From Shewanella putrefaciens (GTDB taxonomy: Bacteria; Pseudomonadota; Gammaproteobacteria; Enterobacterales; Shewanellaceae), in contig NZ_CP066370.1 of assembly GCF_016406325.1 (NCBI RefSeq), positions 1,364,001 to 1,428,000 of the forward strand: a stretch of 64,000 nucleotides of DNA. Direction: 5' to 3'. The notes beneath the pieces were generated by a model, which worked only from the letters and a program-made list of their open reading frames with translations, ran no database searches and had not been told where the DNA came from. Shown here in pieces: positions 18,646 through 26,808 of the stretch. A program made the translations under genes and the position numbers. Each line of letters opens with the position of its first letter. Within the stretch, counting starts at the first letter, position 1.

Positions 18646-19434
18646 ATGAGTACGTTTGTAAAGTTAACCATAGCCGCAACAGTCGTCGTACTCGGCATAC
18701 TTGCCGCGGGCATCTATCGTTTTAATATGACGAATGATGATGTGTTTATGGTCGTGGAAGATGGGCGAGTGATGCCATTTGATGATGCGATGGCTCTAGA
18801 GAATGCGAAGGTACAAGCTAATCGTGTTGACATTAATGAGACAGATCTTGTCGTACCAAGTGAGATAAAACCAGTTGCCAATGCATCTGAGGTGATGCTG
18901 AAACTGTTTACGCTTAATACTGCTAACCCCTTTGAAGTACATTTACCCGAAGGACATAAACCTGTGGCATTAACGCATTTTATTAAAGTTAAGCAAACAG
19001 AGTTTGCCATTGGCGACTACCAAGACGGTGACGTCAAGGGACGAGTATTGCTCGATTATATGCGTATTACTCCGCTTAATTTTGATCCCGCATTAGAGCC
19101 AGACACACAGAGTAATGCTCCTATTCAATTGGATTTGAATGCGCAAACAATGCCCTTTGTTGCGCCATTTATTGTGACAACTCAAGGTTCTGGGGTGTTT
19201 TGGTATCTTGGATTATTTAACCTCGATTATGAACACTCCAGTTTGAAGCATTTGGGGAGTGTTTTGATTGGAGATAGGATTGAGGTTGATAATGTTGAAC
19301 CTGTTTATCCCTTTGAGTCACCTTATAAAATCGCCGTTACCTATAGAGATAGGGCACCTAATCAACCTATGTCAGAAAATCCTGAAATCGTTAAAACCTT
19401 AGAACTGACAGTTACTGAAACGGGGATTAACTAG
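18646..19434 (+). CDS. Membrane-anchored periplasmic protein, unknown function
   Basis: 262 residues. One N-terminal membrane helix (about 5-25, TIAATVVVLGILAAGIY) with no clear signal peptidase site, so it is probably an anchored periplasmic protein. The rest is hydrophilic and beta-rich with no motif I recognise. Ribosome site GGGGGA 6 bases before ATG 18646. It ends at a bidirectional terminator shared with the BON-domain gene. Confidence 0.7.
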   Translation: MSTFVKLTIAATVVVLGILAAGIYRFNMTNDDVFMVVEDGRVMPFDDAMALENAKVQANRVDINETDLVVPSEIKPVANASEVMLKLFTLNTANPFEVHLPEGHKPVALTHFIKVKQTEFAIGDYQDGDVKGRVLLDYMRITPLNFDPALEPDTQSNAPIQLDLNAQTMPFVAPFIVTTQGSGVFWYLGLFNLDYEHSSLKHLGSVLIGDRIEVDNVEPVYPFESPYKIAVTYRDRAPNQPMSENPEIVKTLELTVTETGIN

Positions 19435-19492
19435 AGCGTGCGAGGCGTTATGGGTATTTTTGCAGAGTGTGAATAGGGTCCGCTGCCAACAA

Positions 19493-19527
19493 TAAAAACA
19501 AAACCCACCTAGGCGGGTTTTGTTTTT
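19493..19527. terminator. Bidirectional terminator
   Basis: AAAACAAAACCC pairs with GGGTTTTGTTTT around a 7-base loop (ACCTAGGC). The T-rich end works in both directions between the convergent genes at 18646 and 19596. Confidence 0.8.
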
Positions 19528-19595
19528 GGACCGATAATTCAGTCCTATAGCTTGATGTTAATCATTTGTGAAAGCGCTGTTTTGGAGCTGATTTA

Positions 19596-20141
19596 TCAAA
19601 CCTTTTTAACTATGCTGATTTTATCAACCACCTTTTTAACATCGTCGGTGTTTTCTGCAATTTTCAGCGCGAGTTGACGCTCTGCATCGCTTGCGACTTC
19701 CCCTTTGAGAGTCACAACACCATCGGCAACATCGACGTTAATTTGGGTGCCAGAAACATCGGTTGAAAATAATAAACGGGTTTTGACAACGGTGGCGACT
19801 TTGGAGTCGGTTAAGGTTTTCATCACATCGCTGGTACCATCATCTTTACTCATTACGGTTAACTTGTTATCGACATCTTTTACCCCATCTAGGCTTTTGA
19901 TAAGCTCTGTTGCAAGGGCTTTATCGACGCGACTTTCTACTTGTCCGGTTAAGGTCACATGACCATCTTTTACATCGGTCATAATGTCAAAGGAGTTCAG
20001 GTTAGTATTGAGTAACAGGGTCGTTTCTGCTTTACCATCAATCCAAGCATCTTTGGCTTCATTTTTCCAATCTTGAGCTGCAGCCACATTTAAGCTGATT
20101 GAACCGATAAGTAAGGTTGCTAATACTGTTGCTGTTTTCAT
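19596..20141 (-). CDS. BON-domain periplasmic protein (OsmY-like)
   Basis: 181 residues. A signal peptide ends near VAAAQ (about 22). Two BON domains follow: about 38-100 (LLNTNLNSFDIMTDVKDGHVTLTGQVES) and about 115-180 (KTRLLFSTDVSGTQINVDVADGVVTLKGEVAS). BON domains bind phospholipid membranes; OsmY-type proteins protect the envelope in osmotic stress. That role is inferred from the family. Single gene with its own promoter region upstream (20142-20300, AT-rich). Confidence 0.88.
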   Translation of the reverse strand: MKTATVLATLLIGSISLNVAAAQDWKNEAKDAWIDGKAETTLLLNTNLNSFDIMTDVKDGHVTLTGQVESRVDKALATELIKSLDGVKDVDNKLTVMSKDDGTSDVMKTLTDSKVATVVKTRLLFSTDVSGTQINVDVADGVVTLKGEVASDAERQLALKIAENTDDVKKVVDKISIVKKV

Positions 20142-20328
20142 GATGATATCCTCAGTTGTTGACTCAAGGATAGATATAGCGTGAATCGTGCCAATGTTTT
20201 TAACTTATTGATTTATTTATTTATATAATAGTTTTATCTTTGATTTAGGCTTGTTGTAGAGGCCATTAATCGGTCTTTTTTACCGAATAAATGTAATTAT
20301 TGCAGAGAGACCCTCGATGCAATTGACA

Positions 20329-20355
20329 TGAAAAACCGCACAAGACTGTGCGGTT
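20329..20355 (-). terminator. Terminator of the 20369-20818 gene
   Basis: AACCGCAC and GTGCGGTT form an 8-bp stem with a 6-base loop. On the minus strand it is followed by TTTTT. Confidence 0.7.
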
Positions 20356-20368
20356 AGTAACTAGAGCG

Positions 20369-20818
20369 TTAAGGGTTATGAAGGGATTGCATGGCATCGC
20401 AACTGATTTGTAACCAAGCAGTGCCTTCGGCAAGTTGACATGTGAGATGTGGATGATGTGCTTGTTTTACTGCCCGCTTTAGTTGAGTTAGCACTTGTTG
20501 CTCGATCTCGATAAGAGCCGCAATGGCCACAGAGATTACGTGTTGTTCTAATAGCGTTTCAACTTGAGCATAAGGATTTACTTGTTGGTTAGTGATGTTA
20601 CCTGTACTTGGATAGTCTTGCGGTAAGGATAGTCTGATTAATAGACGTTTATAGACAGAGGATTGCACCCTAAGAATACGTTGCAGGTTATAGTCATCGA
20701 CCAGAGAGATCGCGCGAGTGTAGAACTCATCTCCCCTCTGGCAGAGTGTAATAATCCCCTCGCTAAGCTTGATATCGGCGCTGATATCAGTCTGATGTTG
20801 CACAACATTAGACTTCAT
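20369..20818 (-). CDS. Helical protein, possible DUF2383-like four-helix bundle
   Basis: 149 residues from ATG 20818, which has a near-perfect ribosome site (AGGAG, 7 bases); a longer frame to 20848 has none. The N-terminal helix pair (EGIITLCQRGDEFYTRAI... NLQRILRVQSSVYKRLLIRL) resembles the first two helices of DUF2383/ferritin-like bundles. The match is weak and no metal ligands are clear. Function unknown; the genes around it (BON protein, small lipoprotein, DUF1328) suggest an envelope-stress group. Confidence 0.65.
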   Translation of the reverse strand: MKSNVVQHQTDISADIKLSEGIITLCQRGDEFYTRAISLVDDYNLQRILRVQSSVYKRLLIRLSLPQDYPSTGNITNQQVNPYAQVETLLEQHVISVAIAALIEIEQQVLTQLKRAVKQAHHPHLTCQLAEGTAWLQISCDAMQSLHNP

Positions 20819-21053
20819 AATCCATCTCCTTATGCCTGAGTCCGGCATTCTTGAGTTAATAATGTCAGTTTTGTTCAGCTACCATGCATATTCCGTTCTC
20901 GTTTTTAGTGGTAGATTAAAAGACTGATTTATAGAGCGATATTTTTAGTTAGTTCAGTTATTCGATTGGTATGTCGGAAACTATTACCATTGATGTTGTT
21001 AAAGTTTCACGGCTGGCATACAGTGGATCTTCATACACAGGAGTGAACTTAGC

Positions 21054-22427
21054 ATGGCTCGACCAACACTTTTTTATCACCTACAGGATTTAGGTGCCGA
21101 GCAAGCACTTGTGCAACTTGAAGGTGCCTTACATTTTAATAAACTGCGTAGTATTGATGACTTACCTTGGCTTGCCCAGCTTGAAGCCAATCATGTTGAT
21201 GTTGCAGTTATTGAGTTTCCTTGTCTTAGTCACGAGGACTATCTTGATTTAATGAAAAATGCAGCTATGTCGGGGATTGAGTTTATCTTTCTCTCCAATG
21301 GTCAGCCCAATCCCAACCTAGATAAGCTTATGGCGCAATATGCAGGTTATCATCTTCGCAAGCCATATGATATGTCACTGATAAGTAGTATTTTAATTGA
21401 TTTTGCTCAACATTTAGTCGCTAGTTCACCCAGCCGTTCAAGCCCCTTTTTAAGCGAGTTAGACCAATACGGTTTACTTGTCGGTTCGTCGGCGCCTATG
21501 CATAAGTTGTATCGCACCATTCGTCGTGTATCAGTCACCGACAGTAATGTATTAATTATTGGCGAGAGTGGTGTAGGTAAAGAGTTAGTCGCTAATACTA
21601 TCCACCTAGCAAGCCCTAGAGTGAATGAGCCCTTTATTGCGATTAACTGCGGCGCTCTCAGTCCCGAATTGGTTGATAGTGAGTTATTTGGACATGTTAA
21701 AGGGGCTTTTACTGGTGCAAATCGGGATCATAAAGGGGTTTTTGAACAGGCGGAAGGTGGAACGTTATTTCTCGATGAAATAACGGAAATGCCTATAGAG
21801 CATCAAGTAAAGTTACTTAGAGTGCTAGAAAATAATGAGTATCGCCCAGTGGGGGGAGACAAAGTACTCCACTCAGATGTACGCATTGTGGCGGCAACGA
21901 ATCGTGATCCTCTTGCGGCAATAGAGGCTGGGCTATTTCGAGAGGATTTATATTTTCGCTTGGCTCAATTCCCGATTAGAGTTCCACCATTAAGGGTTCG
22001 TGGTGAAGATATTATCGGATTAGCGCAGCATTTTCTGGCTTATCGTAATGTGGCTGAAAAGCAGTGCAAAGTTTTCTCAGAGGAAAGTCTGCGGATGATT
22101 GCTGCTAATCGTTGGACAGGCAATGTACGCGAGTTAAAACATGCCGTTGAGCGGGCTTATATTCTGGCGGATCAAGAGATTTTGCCGAGTCATTTGCAGC
22201 TAGAACAGGAAATCGATAACGCCAAAATTGCTGAGGAAGAAGTGATTATTCCCCAAGGGATGCGTTTAGATGATTTGGAGAAAATTGCCATTTATCAAGC
22301 ACTAGAGTCCAGTAATGGCAATAAAACCGATACTGCTGAACAATTAGGGATTAGCGTTAAAACCCTCTATAACAAGCTCAGTAAGTATGAACAGCAAGTC
22401 GAGTCAGGTGAGCCTACTGCAAAATAA
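21054..22427 (+). CDS. Sigma-54-dependent activator with degenerate receiver (VpsR/FleQ-like)
   Basis: 457 residues. The N-terminal 120 form a receiver-like domain with Glu54 (VAVIEFP) where the phosphorylated Asp normally lies. AAA+ domain (about 143-375): Walker A GESGVGKE, sigma-54 contact loop GAFTGA, Walker B GGTLFLDE, arginine finger region LYFRLAQFPI. C-terminal Fis-type helix-turn-helix: KTDTAEQLGISVKTLYNKL. It would open sigma-54 promoters. The unusual receiver suggests control other than by a standard kinase, as in VpsR- or FleQ-like activators that sense c-di-GMP. Target genes unknown. Start ATG 21054 with AGGAG. Confidence 0.92.
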   Translation: MARPTLFYHLQDLGAEQALVQLEGALHFNKLRSIDDLPWLAQLEANHVDVAVIEFPCLSHEDYLDLMKNAAMSGIEFIFLSNGQPNPNLDKLMAQYAGYHLRKPYDMSLISSILIDFAQHLVASSPSRSSPFLSELDQYGLLVGSSAPMHKLYRTIRRVSVTDSNVLIIGESGVGKELVANTIHLASPRVNEPFIAINCGALSPELVDSELFGHVKGAFTGANRDHKGVFEQAEGGTLFLDEITEMPIEHQVKLLRVLENNEYRPVGGDKVLHSDVRIVAATNRDPLAAIEAGLFREDLYFRLAQFPIRVPPLRVRGEDIIGLAQHFLAYRNVAEKQCKVFSEESLRMIAANRWTGNVRELKHAVERAYILADQEILPSHLQLEQEIDNAKIAEEEVIIPQGMRLDDLEKIAIYQALESSNGNKTDTAEQLGISVKTLYNKLSKYEQQVESGEPTAK

Positions 22428-22504
22428 TGAGTGTGTTTCAATATAGATGAAGAAGTGATTGACGTTGAGGCATCAAGACATCAAGGCATTAATGCCACAG
22501 ATGA

Positions 22505-24187
22505 TTACAAGGTTGTTTCTTCGGTTATTTCTTGATAGGGAACAAACACCTTAAGGGATGCGGGTTGAACCTCAATGGTAAGATCCGCAGGCTCAAACAC
22601 TTCGCCATCAATCACATATTTACACTTAGGCTGACTGCTAATGGTGACCTTTTTAGCGTGGGCGTGGTGGACTTTACTTAGGCGAGCTTGTTGAACTTTT
22701 AGATCTTTATGGCCTTCTTTAACCCACCCAGCGATTGCTAATTCGGCTAAGCCAAGCAAGGGGCCTTTGGGGTCATCGTCCGCATCCAACCAGGTAATAT
22801 CGAGCAATCCATCGGTCATATTGGGTTCGCCATTTCCTTGTGCTAGCAAACTGGTAAAGGGGGCGGCATTGGCAATTACTAAGCTGTGGGTACGGATCGT
22901 TATCGGCGCGGCATCGTCCAAACTTAACGAGATAGTTAAGGTTTCTGCCATACTCATCGCTTGCCATAGACCATCGAGGTAGGCCAGTTGACCTAGGGCG
23001 TTTTTACGCTCGCGGTTTGCTGATTCAATCATTTTTTGCTCAAATCCAATGCCGACAAGTAACAACACTAACTCATCATTACAACGTGCGGTATCTATAG
23101 CTTGGTTGTGTCCTTGAATAATATTATCCAGCGCCTGAGAGATAGGAATTATCTTGCTGCCTAAACCAAATAGCGCATGACTTAAGGCGTTCGTCGTTCC
23201 TAAAGGAATAATCCCTAACATGATATCGGTATTCACAACTTCTGATGCGACCTCGGTTACCGTACCGTCTCCGCCACAGGCGATAACGATATCTGCGCCT
23301 GCACTGCGGGCCTGTTGAGCGAAGATATTTGCGGTTTCGTCTGCTGTTGTGAGAGTTAACGTCAGGTCAAAATAGGCTTTGAGTTCATCTTGGATTTGTT
23401 CGCTGTATTCTTGCCATTTTCCGCCGCCAGAGACTGGGTTGGCGATAATCCATGCTACTTTGTGGATGTTAATTTTCCCTTGACTGAGCATGCGATCAAG
23501 CGCGCGTAATTGCCATTTGTTTAAGCCTGCGGTTTTGCGGACTTGCTTTATCTGTTGCAGTACTTCTACGAAGTGCTGTTGTTTATCTTTACAAACCAAA
23601 TAAGCGGCGAGTACCAGCACTGAGCGGCCACGACCCATAGCACAGTGGATGAGTACCTTTTTATTGGCGCGCACTTGGCGGTGCAGCCAGTTAACGGCTT
23701 GATTGAGTTGGGCACTGGTCGGCACACTATGATCTAAGATGGGAATATTTAAATACTCGATATGATCTTCAAACTGTGACCAATCTAAGCCATCAAACTC
23801 AGCGGTGACATCCAGAATGGCAGTGATCTTATTGGCTTTAATCTTTTCCAGATCCGCAGGAAAGAGTCGACAACCGAGATACAGATGTTCATCTATCCCC
23901 TGCATCGATGGCACTGAATCACATTTTCTCGCCCAATGGTTATAGAGTCGGCAACCCAATAAAAAAGGGATAAAACCCCAGCGAATATACCAAGGAATAG
24001 TGCCATCTTGGCGTTTTCTAAAAATACTGGCGCGATTAAACCAATAGGCTGAGCCGACTAAAAACAGTGACAGGCTCGTCCATGCCCAAATGAACGTAAG
24101 CAGAGGAGAAGTTCCTGCCACCGCAAAATAGGCGAATAGCATGGCACCTGCTGTGTACAAATATTTGATGTGGATCTTCGTTAGCAT
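22505..24187 (-). CDS. Fusion: dual-specificity phosphatase + diacylglycerol-kinase-like lipid kinase
   Basis: 560 residues from ATG 24187 (GGAGA at 8 bases; the longer frame to 24283 has no ribosome site). Two N-terminal membrane helices (about 8-50). Dual-specificity phosphatase domain (about 95-235) with the complete active site HCAMGRGRS (Cys-x5-Arg) and the general acid Asp in ILDHSVP. YegS/DAGK-type catalytic domain (about 245-555) with IANPVSGGGK, CGGDGTVTEVA and PLGTTNALSHAL. The C-terminal part has the family beta-sandwich (YVIDGEVFE). It is likely a membrane-bound enzyme acting on phospholipid or glycolipid; having kinase and phosphatase in one chain is unusual. Confidence 0.88.
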   Translation of the reverse strand: MLTKIHIKYLYTAGAMLFAYFAVAGTSPLLTFIWAWTSLSLFLVGSAYWFNRASIFRKRQDGTIPWYIRWGFIPFLLGCRLYNHWARKCDSVPSMQGIDEHLYLGCRLFPADLEKIKANKITAILDVTAEFDGLDWSQFEDHIEYLNIPILDHSVPTSAQLNQAVNWLHRQVRANKKVLIHCAMGRGRSVLVLAAYLVCKDKQQHFVEVLQQIKQVRKTAGLNKWQLRALDRMLSQGKINIHKVAWIIANPVSGGGKWQEYSEQIQDELKAYFDLTLTLTTADETANIFAQQARSAGADIVIACGGDGTVTEVASEVVNTDIMLGIIPLGTTNALSHALFGLGSKIIPISQALDNIIQGHNQAIDTARCNDELVLLLVGIGFEQKMIESANRERKNALGQLAYLDGLWQAMSMAETLTISLSLDDAAPITIRTHSLVIANAAPFTSLLAQGNGEPNMTDGLLDITWLDADDDPKGPLLGLAELAIAGWVKEGHKDLKVQQARLSKVHHAHAKKVTISSQPKCKYVIDGEVFEPADLTIEVQPASLKVFVPYQEITEETTL

Positions 24188-24281
24188 GCAAGTTCTCCAA
24201 TGCCGTTGCTTTTGGTTAAATTCGTTGCACTTGAAATGGTTGAATGTGAGATGAAGATGTTGAAATGATTGAGTGTAAACC

Positions 24282-24315
24282 AAAAGGGTAGCAGTAGATG
24301 TGTCTATTGCTACCC
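24282..24315 (-). terminator. Terminator of the lipoprotein/DUF1328 unit
   Basis: GGGTAGCA pairs with TGCTACCC (24286-24315, with partial inner pairing), followed on the minus strand by TTTTGG. It lies 24 bases after the lipoprotein stop. Confidence 0.65.
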
Positions 24316-24338
24316 TAAATCAGATAAAGCTTGTTAGC

Positions 24339-24533
24339 CTAGCACTTAGTATCTTTAGCCTTAACGCCTTCTTTGACTTCTTCACAGGCATCTTCGATAG
24401 CGTTGCCTACATCGGTAATGGCATCATCGATCTTTTCACCGGCATCTTCGGCTTTGTTATCACTACAGGCAGATAGGCCTAGGGCGAGTAATAATGCCAG
24501 TGCTGCACTTGTCATTAGCGTAAATGGTTTCAT
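24339..24533 (-). CDS. Small entericidin-like lipoprotein
   Basis: 64 residues. Lipoprotein signal with lipobox LSAC (Cys23). The mature part is a short amphipathic acidic helix (AGEKIDDAITDVGNAIEDACEEVKEG) like entericidin-type proteins. Ribosome site GAGGAAA before ATG 24533. It starts 23 bases after the DUF1328 stop, so the two are cotranscribed, a pairing seen in stress-related small envelope genes. Function unknown. Confidence 0.75.
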   Translation of the reverse strand: MKPFTLMTSAALALLLALGLSACSDNKAEDAGEKIDDAITDVGNAIEDACEEVKEGVKAKDTKC

Positions 24534-24556
24534 ATCTATTTCCTCTCCAATAAAAA

Positions 24557-24733
24557 TTAAGGGCGCGGGGCTCTACCTTTGATGGCATTGACCAACAGTG
24601 AAATCACCAGTAACACAATAAATAAGAAGAAAATGATTTTTGCGATACCAGCAGCGGCTCCTGCAATACCAGTAAAACCAAAGAGCCCAGCAATAATGGC
24701 AACAACCAAAAACATTAATGTCCAACCTAACAT
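24557..24733 (-). CDS. DUF1328 (UPF0391) small membrane protein
   Basis: 58 residues ([20 protein letters not shown] ... [11 protein letters not shown]), read directly from the sequence. Two membrane helices separated by a short glycine/alanine turn ([12 protein letters not shown]) are characteristic of DUF1328/YtjA proteins. A perfect GGAGG lies 8 bases before ATG 24733. Function unknown; homologues are stress-induced. First gene of a two-gene unit with the lipoprotein. Confidence 0.9.
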   Translation of the reverse strand: MLGWTLMFLVVAIIAGLFGFTGIAGAAAGIAKIIFFLFIVLLVISLLVNAIKGRAPRP

Positions 24734-24978
24734 ATTAACCTCCTATCCCAGTCTTTATCCTTCATCTGACCCGTTTGTGTCATTTGTAAGGTAATGGTGA
24801 GTGGTTATTTATAGGATGCGAGCTTAATGCCAATGTGATTTTTTAAAGGTAACATTTTGACTTTGTTTATTTATATTTAGATTTAGTTGATTTTTTTCAG
24901 TTTACTTAAATGCAAATTAAGCAATTTTTACCTTACTTTCGGTAAAAGTTTCAGCCTCAATAACTGTGCTTTTTATCA
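24734..24978. other. Intergenic region upstream of DUF1328
   Basis: AT-rich, with the promoter of the minus-strand DUF1328/lipoprotein unit expected here. No gene or repeat seen. Confidence 0.35.
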
Positions 24979-25013
24979 ATAAAAAAGCTGACACTGTTAC
25001 CCATGCCAGCTTT
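24979..25013 (-). terminator. Terminator of the pfa operon
   Basis: AAAGCTG (24984-24990) pairs with CAGCTTT (25007-25013), with extra G-U pairs inside. The minus transcript then runs into TTTTTTATT. It lies 32 bases after the restored pfaD stop. Confidence 0.75.
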
Positions 25014-25044
25014 ATATACAAGGTGTTACGTTGAGGCTAATCGG

Positions 25045-26703
25045 TTAAAAACGATTTAGCGGTTTCCAGCGTTGCAGGCTAACTGGAATGCTCGCGCCTT
25101 GGGATAACAGCAGGTTAATCCGCGCTTGATACGCCGCGCCCACCATTAAATGTTTGGCTAAATCCACTGCATTACGGGCCTTATAGTCATCTAAATAACT
25201 GCCTTTGGCCCACGCATTAAATGCGCCAAGGGCAGGGCCTGCCCAGATTTAGTAATCCATTTCGCGGCCGACTTCACCTGTGTTTGACCAGCGGCTAGAT
25301 AGACCCAAATACCAGCGGAAAATCAGCGCCATCTTACGTTTGGGGTTATCCAGTGCGCGCTCGATTTGCTTAGGATCGCGCTCGTTAAAGTGGGCGACTG
25401 TGCCAGCCCAAATATCATCGAGTGATGAGCGGAACACTTGCTCTTCGAGCTTTTTACGCTCGTCCGCAGGGATGGCATCAATCGAATCGTAACGGGTGTA
25501 GATTTCATACAGCTTATTGGCGCGCATCGGGAACAGAGTGCCGCGCTTAACCACTTGTAATTTCACGCCCATTTCGAACATATCGGCGGCAGGTGCCATA
25601 GTCACATCGGCCATTTCTGTGGTGGCGAGTAACTTACGTGTGTGTTCACTCGCGCCCGCCTCCACACATGCTTGGTTGATTGAACCTGTGACGATAAAGG
25701 CCGCGCCCATGTTGAAGGTGGCTAATGCTGCATCGGGTGTACCAACGCCGCCGCCAGCACCAACACGGATGGGCGTCTTGTATTGATACTTCGCTTGGAT
25801 TTCATCTTTGAGTGCCAAAATCGTCGGCAATAGCGTGACCAGTGGGCGATTGTCGGTATGGCCACCTGAGTCGGCTTCGGCTGTGATGTCGTCCGCCATG
25901 GGCACCAGCAATGCCATCGCCATTTGGTCTTGGCTGATAAGGCCGTCACTCACTAGTTGCTGGAGGATTTTAGCCGGCGCAGGTTCCATAAACTTAGTCG
26001 CGACTTCGGTGCGGCTGATTTTTGCGATGACTTTGTTGCCAATGACTATTTCGCCATGTTCGTCGCGGCTCAAACCCGCTGCGCGGTAATAGACGATTTG
26101 CGGCGTTAAGCCTAAAAATGCCGAGGCTTCGACCGTGCGCACTTTATGTTTTAAGAACAGCTCAACACTGCCGCGCTCTAATGCGGGCTCGCTTGGGCTG
26201 TGAATTAAGTTAAAGGCGTAGGGGCCATTGGGCAGCGCCGCTTGAATGCGAGTAATGGCCGCTTCAACGCGGGATGGGATTAACCCCGCCGCGCCAAACG
26301 AACACAAAATGCCCGCTTGACCTAGCGCGATAACCAGTTCTTCTGAGGCAATACCGTTGGCCATGGCGCCAGCGTAGTAAGCGTATTTAACCCCGTGTAC
26401 GCGGCGAAAATTACTGTCGCCTAAACTTTGGGTGCCAAGGGCAGGGGCAAAGGCGCTGACAGGGTGTGAGCCCAGTGGCGCTTGGCTGTCGCTTGTGGTT
26501 ACTTCGGCCGTTTGCGCTATGCCTAAGCCTTTTTCGCTGTGATTCACTAAGTAACAGGCTTGGCTTAAATCTTTGAGTTTTTTGCCTAATGCGTCGATAT
26601 CAAAGCACAGCTCTGCATCGTTGACTTGCCACGGCCAAGGGCTGAGTTTTTCGTTATTGCTATTGTATTGATCTAGAGTATGGCTAGTCATAGGTGTTCT
26701 CAT
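25045..26703 (-). pseudogene. pfaD: pfaD, PUFA synthase enoyl reductase, with in-frame stop
   Basis: The frame from ATG 26703 reads FabD/2-nitropropane-dioxygenase-type enoyl reductase (FMN-dependent) motifs: GAAGLIPSRVEAAI, EASAFLGLTPQIVYYR, VGAGGGVGTPDAAL, TGSINQACVEAGAS, TTEMADVTMAPAADMFE. At 25249-25251 a TAA follows GREMDY; the same frame continues without interruption as IWAGPALGAFNAWAKGSYL... and ends at TAA 25045-25047, adding 67 residues that match the normal PfaD C-terminus. The family has Gln (CAA) at the stop, so one C-to-T change explains it. The truncated product would be about 484 residues. The C-terminal helices probably support dimer or synthase contacts; activity of the short form is unknown. 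The start could also be ATG 26691; a TTG at 26739 is less likely. It lies 105 bases after pfaC. Confidence 0.93.
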
Positions 26704-26808
26704 GTTATCAGTGCCGCCCTGTGCGATGTGGATAGCCAAGGCGGCGCAACTATTTGTTATTCGTTATTTGTTATTCGAGATTAGCGTCTTTCTAACAGCG
26801 TAAACTCG

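Noticed and set aside
25249..25251. Selenocysteine or pyrrolysine recoding at the pfaD stop
   Set aside because: The codon is TAA, which is not recoded by either system.
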